64,000 nucleotides of DNA from Streptomyces lienomycini. Its GTDB lineage: Bacteria; Actinomycetota; Actinomycetes; Streptomycetales; Streptomycetaceae. The notes beneath the pieces are model-generated. The model had not been told where the DNA came from and did no database searches. It saw only the letters and a program-made list of their open reading frames with translations. The stretch is from NCBI RefSeq assembly GCF_027947595.1, contig NZ_CP116257.1, forward strand, positions 4,092,001 through 4,156,000, read 5' to 3'. This document shows, in pieces, positions 58,293 to 64,000 of this stretch. The position numbers and the translations under genes are program-made. Position 1 is the stretch's first letter. Every line of letters starts with the position of its first letter.

Positions 58293-58694
58293 ATGGCCAC
58301 CATTGATGTCTTCAATCACGACGTGCCGGCCGAGAGCGACTTCGGCTACTCACAGGCGATCAGGTCCGGCGAGCTGATCCACGTCTCTGGACAGCTCTCG
58401 TTCGACGAGGCAGGCGAGTTCCTCTACGCGGGCGACTTCGCCGCCCAGCTCAAGCAGACCTACGTCAACATGGACAAGGTCCTGGATCACTACGGCGCCA
58501 CCCGGAACCAGGTCGTCTCGCAGACCCTGTACGTGGTGAACCTGCGGCAGAATGCCGCGGCGACGGCGGAGGGCAACCTGGGGTACTTCGGCGACCACCG
58601 CCCGGCCAGCACGGTCTTGGGCATCACTGAACTGACCTTGCCCGGCCAGGTCGTCGAAATCAGCTTCGTCATCGACACCCAACTGCCCGCCTGA
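58293..58694 (+). CDS. RidA-family (YjgF/YER057c) protein
   Basis: A 133-residue protein of the RidA superfamily. It has SDFGYSQAIRSGELIHVSGQLSFDEAGEFLYAGDFAAQLKQTYVNMDKVLDHYGATRNQVVSQTLYVVNL and the closing STVLGITELTLPGQVVEISFVIDT. The Arg of the typical RPxSRxTxVxVxxL motif is not present: HRPASTVLGITELTLPG has Leu there. It therefore probably belongs to a Rid subgroup without classical imine deaminase activity. ATG at 58293 is clear. Confidence 0.9.
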   Translation: MATIDVFNHDVPAESDFGYSQAIRSGELIHVSGQLSFDEAGEFLYAGDFAAQLKQTYVNMDKVLDHYGATRNQVVSQTLYVVNLRQNAAATAEGNLGYFGDHRPASTVLGITELTLPGQVVEISFVIDTQLPA

Positions 58695-58955
58695 GGTATC
58701 CCCCTCGCACCTCCCACAGCCCTCTGGGGCTCCCTTCACGGGACAGTCACAGTGCATGTGCCGCTGCTTGCGCGGCGCGTCCACGTCGGCCCGCAGGATC
58801 GTGCCCGATCACCGTCCTGTACGGATCCAGCGCCGACGCCCGGCGACGGCAGCGGCTTGCGTCGCTGCGGCCGGGCCGGCGTTGTGCTCGCGCCTCAACT
58901 CCCCCATGGTCAGGTCGGCTCGGTGGTCCCGCCGGATCGCCGCGTATCGCTCGAC

Positions 58956-59428
58956 ATGAGCTGGGTGATGCCGTACGCGGTGTCCGACGTGGCCCGCGAC
59001 CAACTCACCAGCCTTTGGGAGACGGCGACGACGGCCCTGCTCGGCCGTGTCAACGCCGAGGGGGTCCTCGGATTCTGGCCCACGATCATCGGCACGGAGG
59101 GCGCCGACCCGCGCGACGAGGGCTTCGCGAAGTGGCTCGTCGCCGCCGACAAGGTGGTCCTGTCCTCGACGCGCCGACCGCTCGGGGCGCCGCTGACCTC
59201 GGGGACACCCGAAGCGGCGACGCCCTCGTACTCTCCAGCACCAGCGTCATCAAGGCACTGCTGGAGGCCGACGAGGTCGATCGCCTGGCCCTCACCGTCT
59301 TCCCCGTCCTCCTCGGCGGCGGGCCGCGCCTCTTCGACGACGGCCTGCCCGCCGGCAAGTGGGCGCTCGTCCGGCAGACCGCGGATGTCGACGGCACGCT
59401 TGCCCTGGTCTACGACCGCACCCGCTGA
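58956..59428 (+). pseudogene. RibD C-terminal/dihydrofolate-reductase-like protein, frameshifted
   Basis: The first frame reads ATTALLGRVNAEGVLGFWPTIIGTEGADPRDEGFAKWLVAADKVVLSSTRRPL. Near 59205 the frame changes to GDTRSGDALVLSSTSVIKALLEADEVDRLALTVFPVLLGGGPRLFDDGLPAGKWALV...VYDR, the family's C-terminal half. A few residues around the junction (the usual segment between SST and GDL) are also missing, so a small deletion caused the shift. The product is probably inactive. Confidence 0.8.
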
Positions 59429-59833
59429 CCCGCAGAGTCGGTCGTCACCGGTCACCGGTCACCGTGCACCGTGGCTGCCGCGACGAGATCCTCGGCACTG
59501 TCTCCAACGACCACGACTCGGTGGTGACCCTCGAAGACGTCAGAATCGCCGACCCTGCACAACGATCGGCGCACCTCTCACCCTCCCCGCCTTCCCCGCA
59601 GAGGCTCTGCGGCGAGTCGAGCAGAACCGGCGACCCGCCGCCGAACTCGACCTGCGTCCCGGAGCCATCGTCCGGTCTGGGTCACCACAGGAGCCGCCCG
59701 AACCCACGCCTGCCAGGGCTGAGCCTTTCGTCACGGCGTGCGGCGACGCGTTGCGCGGGCCCGGTCGATTACGCGGTACCCGGTGGCACCTTCGCGGTGG
59801 GGTGAGGAATCCAGGTCCGGACCGTCCGCTTGG
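59429..59833. other. Stretch of decayed sequence without a recognised gene
   Basis: It begins with three GTCACCG heptamers (59444-59464). Short plus-strand pieces such as APLTLPAFPAEALRRVEQNRRPAAELDLRPGAIV have coding character but no family assignment. Confidence 0.4.
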
Positions 59834-60442
59834 CTATGCGATGGGGAAGTCGAAATAGGTGTCCGGGTGCGGTTCGTCCTTCAGCGTGTAGTGCCACCAT
59901 TCACAGGCGTAGGAGTCGAAACCGCAGGCGCCCATGACCGAGCGCAGGTGCCGACGGTTCGCCGCCTCGACCCGCGTGATCCCCGGTGCGTCATGGTGCG
60001 AGACCGGGTCCATGAGGTCATGGTCCCCGCCCATCGGCGCGAGTTCGCCCGTGGCCAGGTGGTACAGCGTCAGATCGACGGTGCTCCCCCGGCTGTGACC
60101 CGACCTGGCGGCCACGTATCCCCGGTCGAACATCTCGTCCCTGCCGATGTTCGGATAGTGCCTCGCCTTCGTCCGGCCGTCCTCCAGCTGTCGGGACCAG
60201 TGGAGAAAGCAGTCCACGGCCCGCTGTGGGCGGTAACCGTCCCAGAGAAGCAGCCCGAAGCCGACGGACTCGGCCCTCTCCGCCGCCCTTCCCAGAGCCG
60301 CACACAAGGCCTTCGTGCCGACGATCCGGTTCGCCAGGTACCCGTCCACCGGCCTGCCGGTGAAGTTGTCCCACGTGGCGTACTTGGCGTCCCACCGTAT
60401 TCCGGACACCAACTCGTCCACGAAGGCGAAGTCCCCCGTCAT
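59834..60442 (-). CDS. vanX: VanX D-Ala-D-Ala dipeptidase
   Basis: A 202-residue zinc dipeptidase, the usual VanX length. Zinc and catalytic motifs are present: SGHSRGSTVDLTL (His and Asp), and EWWHYTL (Glu and His). The N-terminus DFAFVDELVSGIRWDAKYATWDNFTG is typical. It hydrolyses D-Ala-D-Ala so that only D-Ala-D-Lac precursors enter peptidoglycan. ATG at 60440-60442 overlaps the vanA stop (ATGA). It is intact, but its partner genes are damaged. Confidence 0.95.
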   Translation of the reverse strand: MTGDFAFVDELVSGIRWDAKYATWDNFTGRPVDGYLANRIVGTKALCAALGRAAERAESVGFGLLLWDGYRPQRAVDCFLHWSRQLEDGRTKARHYPNIGRDEMFDRGYVAARSGHSRGSTVDLTLYHLATGELAPMGGDHDLMDPVSHHDAPGITRVEAANRRHLRSVMGACGFDSYACEWWHYTLKDEPHPDTYFDFPIA

Positions 60443-61288
60443 CGGTGCTTCCCCGTCAAAGCCAGCGATACCGTCCGGTCGATCACTTCGGAGAGCGGCA
60501 GACCGGCGGCTGCCATCATCCTCGGATAGCGGCTGTACGAGGTCATGCCTGGCAGGGTGTTGACCTCGTTGAGGACGACTTCGCCGTCGCCCTTGAGGAA
60601 CATGTCCACCCGCGCCAGTCCTCTGCATCCCAGGACGCGGTACACGTCCTTTGCGGTCTCCTGTACGCGCGTCCGTGCCTCGGCCGGGATGTCGGCGGGA
60701 ACGATCGCCGTCGAGTTCTCCGAGCCGCTCTCGGGCTCCTCCTCCTGGTGGATCCGGAAGAACCCGTGGGAGAGGGCGATGCGATCCACTTCGCCCGTGA
60801 CCAGTTCCAGGTCGTTCCCCAGGACGGCGCAGCCGATCTCGCTGCCGTGGACGGCCTCTTCGATCAGCACCTTCGCGTCGTACCGCCGGGCGTCCTCCAG
60901 CGCCGCCGGCAGGTCCTCCTGCCGGGACACCCTGCTGACGCCGAAGGACGAACCCGAACGGGCCGGCTTCACGAAGACGGGGTAAGTGAGCCGGTCGGAA
61001 TCAACGTGCTCGTCTCCCATCACGGTACGGAAATTCGGCGTGGCGATCCCCGCACTCCCGGCGACGACGTAGGCGAGGGACTTGTCCATGCACACGGCGG
61101 AGCTCTGGACGTCACAGCCCACATAGGGAATGCCGGAGAGTTCCAGCAGGCCCTGCGTCGCCCCGTCCTCGCCGAGGGTTCCGTGCAGGACGGGCAGGAC
61201 GACGTCCAGGCGGATCGTCGCGTACCGCCCCTGCTCCAGCACGAGCAGCCCGTGGACGCTCCGGTCCGGCGACAGCACGGCCGGACGG
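60439..61288 (-). pseudogene. vanA: VanA D-Ala-D-Lac ligase, N-terminus deleted
   Basis: The remaining ~282 residues run from PRPAVLSPDRSVHGLLVLEQGRY to DRTVSLALTGKHR. They include PVLHGTLGEDGATQGLLELSGIPYVGCDVQSSA, FVKPARSGSSFGVS and LNEVNTLPGMTSYSRYP, all hallmark ATP-grasp motifs of VanA ligases. Roughly the first 60-65 residues of a normal ~343-residue enzyme are replaced by the end of the IS256 element. The missing part includes the start and the N-terminal substrate-binding loop. A TTG inside the IS (61323) is open into it, but no ribosome site supports it. Confidence 0.9.
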
Positions 61289-62662
61289 GGGTCTGTACGG
61301 TAACCGGTGTAACTCCCGAGCAAGAAGCGGAAGTTGATGACTGACGTGATGCGTGAGACCGGTACCGAGAGTGGCGTCGGCGAGCTGGCGGCCGCCGTGG
61401 ATGACGAGCTGATCGGTCAGCTGGTGACCCGAGCTCAGGCCGACGGGTTGAAGCTGACCGGTGAGGGCGGCCTGCTGCAGCAGCTGACCAAGCGGGTGCT
61501 GGAGTCGGCGCTGGAAGGTGAGCTGACTGATCACCTGGGTCATGAGCACGGTGAGCGGGCCGAGGGCGGGCGGGAGAACTACCGCAACGGCCACCGGTCC
61601 AAGACTGTGGCCACCGAGGTCGGCCCGGTCGGGATCTCCGTCCCGCGGGACCGGGCGGGGTCCTTCGAGCCGATGCTGGTCAAGAAGCGACAGCGGCGTC
61701 TGGGTGGGATCGACGAGATGGTGCTGTCACTGTCGGCAAAGGGTCTCACGCACGGTGAGATCTCCGCGCACCTGGCCCAGGTGTACGGGACCGAGGTGTC
61801 GAAGTCGACCATCTCCACGATCACCGACAGTGTGGTCGCGGGCATGGTGGAATGGCAGAACCGGCCGCTGGACGCGGTGTATCCGGTCGTCTTCATCGAC
61901 TGTGTGCACGTCAAGGTCAGGGATGGGCAGGTTGCCAATCGCCCGGTCTACATGGCATTGGCCGTGACCGCCGAGGGGACCCGGGACATCCTGGGGCTAT
62001 GGGTTGGCGATGGCGGCGAGGGAGCCAAATACTGGCTCCAGGTCCTCACCGAGATCAAGAACCGGGGCGTGCGCGACGTCCTGATGCTTGTCTGCGATGG
62101 GCTGACCGGACTCCCCGACGCGGTGAACACCGTCTGGCCTGCGACGATCGTGCAGACCTGCGTGGTTCACCTGCTTCGTAACAGCTTCAAATACGCGGGC
62201 CGGCAGGACTGGGAGAAGATCGCTAAGGCTCTCCGGCCGGTCTACACCGCGCCCACGGAGGATGCCGCCACGGAAAGGTTCCTGGAGTTCTCGGAGGAAT
62301 GGGGTGCGAAGTACCCGGCCATCGTCCGGCTGTGGGAGCGGGCCTGGGCGGAGTTCGTGCCCTTCCTTCAGTTCGACGTCGAGATCCGCCGGATCGTGTG
62401 CACGACCAACGCGATCGAGTCCGTGAACGCCCGAATCCGCAAGGCCGTCCGTGCTCGCGGACACTTCCCCACGGAACAGGCCGCCCTGAAGTGCGTCTAC
62501 CTCGCAGTAATGAGCCTGGACCCGACCGGGACCGGAGCGAAGCGTTGGACCAGGCGATGGAAGCCGGCTCTCCAGGCTTTCGACATCACCTTCGACGGCC
62601 GTCTCACCGCGGCCCAACTGTAACTACCACCCCACGAGTTACACCACTCGCTGTACAGACCC
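61289..62662 (+). mobile_element. IS256-family insertion sequence at the vanH/vanA junction
   Basis: A 1374-bp element. The left end GGGTCTGTACGGTAACC (61289) and the complement of the right end (GGGTCTGTACAGCGAGT, ending 62662) share GGGTCTGTAC and, a little further in, GGTGTAACTC, giving imperfect terminal repeats. It encodes an intact transposase. The eight bases outside each end (CCGGACGG on the left, AAGTTCAG on the right) do not match, so no target duplication remains. Together with the missing vanH and vanA sequence this points to a deletion next to the element. Confidence 0.88.
61337..62623 (+). CDS. IS256-family transposase
   Basis: A 428-residue mutator-type transposase, complete. 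It has LTDHLGHEHGERAEGGRENYRNGHRSKTV, the first Asp in PVVFIDCVHVKVRDGQV, LVCDGLTGLPDAVNTVWPATIVQTCVVHLLRNS with the second Asp, and TTNAIESVNARIRKAVRARGHFP with the catalytic Glu. ATG at 61337 is chosen. It is likely functional. It is read opposite to the van operon. Confidence 0.94.
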   Translation: MTDVMRETGTESGVGELAAAVDDELIGQLVTRAQADGLKLTGEGGLLQQLTKRVLESALEGELTDHLGHEHGERAEGGRENYRNGHRSKTVATEVGPVGISVPRDRAGSFEPMLVKKRQRRLGGIDEMVLSLSAKGLTHGEISAHLAQVYGTEVSKSTISTITDSVVAGMVEWQNRPLDAVYPVVFIDCVHVKVRDGQVANRPVYMALAVTAEGTRDILGLWVGDGGEGAKYWLQVLTEIKNRGVRDVLMLVCDGLTGLPDAVNTVWPATIVQTCVVHLLRNSFKYAGRQDWEKIAKALRPVYTAPTEDAATERFLEFSEEWGAKYPAIVRLWERAWAEFVPFLQFDVEIRRIVCTTNAIESVNARIRKAVRARGHFPTEQAALKCVYLAVMSLDPTGTGAKRWTRRWKPALQAFDITFDGRLTAAQL

Positions 62663-63660
62663 AAGTTCAGGCAGTTGATGATGGAGTTCTCGACCGTGTC
62701 CCTCAGGGCGTGGTCGGTGTAATAAGCGGTGTGCGGGCTGATGAGCACGTTCGGCATTTTTTGCAGCCTCGGCAGCAGCGTGCTTTCGATGGGCCTGTTC
62801 CTGCGGTCGGCGTAGAAGATTCCCTCCTCCCCTTCGATGACGTCCAGCGCCGCACCGTTCAACCTGCCGCTCTCCAGCGCCGACACCAGGGCCTCGGTGT
62901 CGATGAGTGGTCCGCGTCCGGTATTGACGACGAACGCTCCCCTCTTCATCTGCCGCATACGTCGCTCGTCGAGGAGGTGATGCGTATCCGCGCCCAGCGG
63001 AACGTGCAGCGTCACGATGTCGCTCGACCGCAGCAACACGTCGAGGGGAACGTAGTCGGCCGTGTCCCTGTCCCGAGTGCCGTGGGCCAGGACACGGGAG
63101 CCGAAACCCCGGAGCCTGTCCACGACCGCCGTCCCGATGCGTCCCGTTCCGATCACCCCGACGGTCAGGTCGCGCAGCTCCCTGCCGCGCACCTCGGGCA
63201 ACCGGTAGTCGTGGAGGTCCGTGCGGCGGACGGTGGCTTTCGCATTGCGCACCGCCATCAGCATGAGCATGAGGGTGTAGTCGGCCACACTGTCCGGGGA
63301 GTAGACGACGTTCTCGACGGAGATGCCGATACGTGCCGCGTATTCCACGTCGATGTGGTTGCAGCCGATACTCCGTGTGGATATGTACGTCACACCTGCT
63401 TGACGAAGCGCGAGAAGAGCGGTCGGCGTGACAGGCGCCTTGTGTCCCACGCTGATGCACCGGTTTCCGGAGGCCAACTCGACATTGCCTTCGGTCAGGG
63501 CGGCCTCCGTCAGGGTCACTTTCACACCGAAGTGGGGTGCCATCTGACGGAACAGGTCGGCCTCGTCATGCCCGCAGCCGTACACCGTGATCCCCGTCAC
63601 CGGAACGGCCGAGGAGATCGATGGGGCCGAGGCGGCCGGGGATGCCTGGGAAAAGGTCAT
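62663..63660 (-). pseudogene. vanH: VanH D-lactate dehydrogenase, last residues cut by the IS
   Basis: A D-2-hydroxyacid dehydrogenase of the VanH type: RCISVGHKAPVTPTALLALRQAGVTYISTRSIGCNHIDV, the Rossmann motif VGVIGTGRIGTAVVDRLRGFG, the catalytic Arg in VVNTGRGPLID, Glu in GEEGIFYAD and His in LISPHTAYYTDHAL. It makes D-lactate for VanA. Only the last few residues after NSIINCLN are lost; the frame then continues through the IS to 62497 with an alien tail of ~55 residues. The enzyme might still work. ATG at 63658-63660 is used; a TTG at 63672 is an alternative. Confidence 0.88.
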
Positions 63661-63724
63661 GTCCCCAGTCAAGGCGGCGCGGTGTTGCCGGCGCGTATGC
63701 GATTTTCTATATCCCGACGATACG

Positions 63725-63738
63725 TTACCGGCCGGTAA
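63725..63738. promoter_or_regulatory. Palindrome between vanK and vanH
   Basis: TTACCGGCCGGTAA is a perfect 14-bp palindrome, 65 bases upstream of the vanH start and 17 bases after the vanK stop. It could be an operator (VanR-type control is known for this operon in S. coelicolor) or a hairpin. Confidence 0.4.
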
Positions 63739-63754
63739 GGTAAGGGGTGAGCCC

Positions 63755-64000
63755 TCAACGCCCGCGCCGTTTCATGTACAGGTCGAAGGTCCGGTAGACC
63801 AGTGGCCGCAGCGGCAGGTCCCACTCACCCACGTACCGCACTGCCTGACCGCCGGTGCCGGCCTTGAACTGGATCAACCCGACGTGCGGGTCGTCGAGGT
63901 CGAGGGTCGGGGTGATGCCGCGCAGGTCGTAGACGTCGCAGCCGGTGGCCAGCGCGTCGCGGATCATCGCCCACTGACAGGCGTTGGAGCCCCGTACCTC
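63755..64000 (-). CDS. vanK: VanK, FemAB/FemX-type peptidyltransferase (partial, runs off right edge)
   Basis: The last 81 residues, entering from beyond base 64000, read RGSNACQWAMIRDALATGCDVYDLRGITPTLDLDDPHVGLIQFKAGTGGQAVRYVGEWDLPLRPLVYRTFDLYMKRRGR. This is the C-terminal GNAT-like domain of FemAB aminoacyl transferases. In S. coelicolor VanK adds the branch glycine to D-Lac-terminated precursors and lies directly before vanHAX, the same place as here. The end is firm; the start is not in the window. Confidence 0.88.
   Translation of the reverse strand, partial: EVRGSNACQWAMIRDALATGCDVYDLRGITPTLDLDDPHVGLIQFKAGTGGQAVRYVGEWDLPLRPLVYRTFDLYMKRRGR

Noticed and set aside
61289..61323. Rescue of VanA translation from a TTG inside the IS256 element
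   Set aside because: The frame is open but there is no ribosome site, and the missing N-terminal domain would still be absent.

Overview
The window looks like part of a Streptomyces (or close actinomycete) chromosome, probably an accessory or arm region. GC content is very high, GTG starts and four-base start/stop overlaps are common, and the gene families are typical of the genus. All family names below come from reading the translated sequence. No database search was run.

Region 1 (1-22,680) is a metallophore cluster whose gene order, as I recall it, matches the coelibactin locus of S. coelicolor. A minus-strand operon runs from a three-module NRPS pair (20,789 to 8,512) through a saccharopine-dehydrogenase-like protein, a thiazolinyl imide reductase fused to a methyltransferase, a P450, a type II thioesterase, a second methyltransferase and two half ABC transporters, the last cut by the window edge. 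Most junctions are GTGA or ATGA overlaps. A salicylate-type AMP ligase is divergent, and the shared intergenic region holds a perfect 17-bp Zur/Fur-type palindrome. Domain order predicts aryl loading, then Cy-A-PCP, Cy-A-PCP and Cy-A(MT)-PCP-TE. A1 has a Ser/Thr-like code and A2 and A3 have the cysteine code. The expected product is therefore a salicyl-capped chain of one oxazoline-type ring and two thiazoline/thiazolidine rings. A salicylate synthase is not visible and may lie beyond position 1.

Region 2 (22,700-28,080) is an Opp/Dpp/Nik-type ABC importer operon (fused double ATPase, two permeases, Tat-type lipoprotein binding protein) plus a [3Fe-4S] ferredoxin. It could serve uptake of the metallophore or of peptides or nickel, and the ferredoxin could feed the P450.

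Region 3 (28,400-41,550) is a mix of small regulatory units (TetR/unknown/hydrolase, cupin/AraC, TetR/SDR with a clear double operator), an Eis-type acetyltransferase, a GNAT, a dienelactone hydrolase, and remnants of a response regulator, a methyltransferase, and IS5 and Tn3 transposases.

Region 4 (40,900-56,450) is an insertion-sequence island. Three different IS5-family elements lie end to end at 41,573-45,266, separated only by single TAA triplets. The first has a second, inverted copy at 55,006-56,443. Both copies carry the same small membrane-protein gene as a passenger. Between them are a helical-repeat protein, a TIR-domain protein, a VOC protein, an APH-fold kinase, a ketopantoate-reductase-like gene with a divergent TetR gene, and several frameshifted genes.

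Region 5 (56,450-64,000) holds a double-YCII protein, an HxlR/RidA divergent pair, a broken RibD/DHFR-like gene and a vanK-vanH-vanA-vanX glycopeptide-resistance operon. An IS256-family element sits at the vanH/vanA junction, where the end of vanH and the start of vanA are missing, so resistance is probably lost although vanX is intact.
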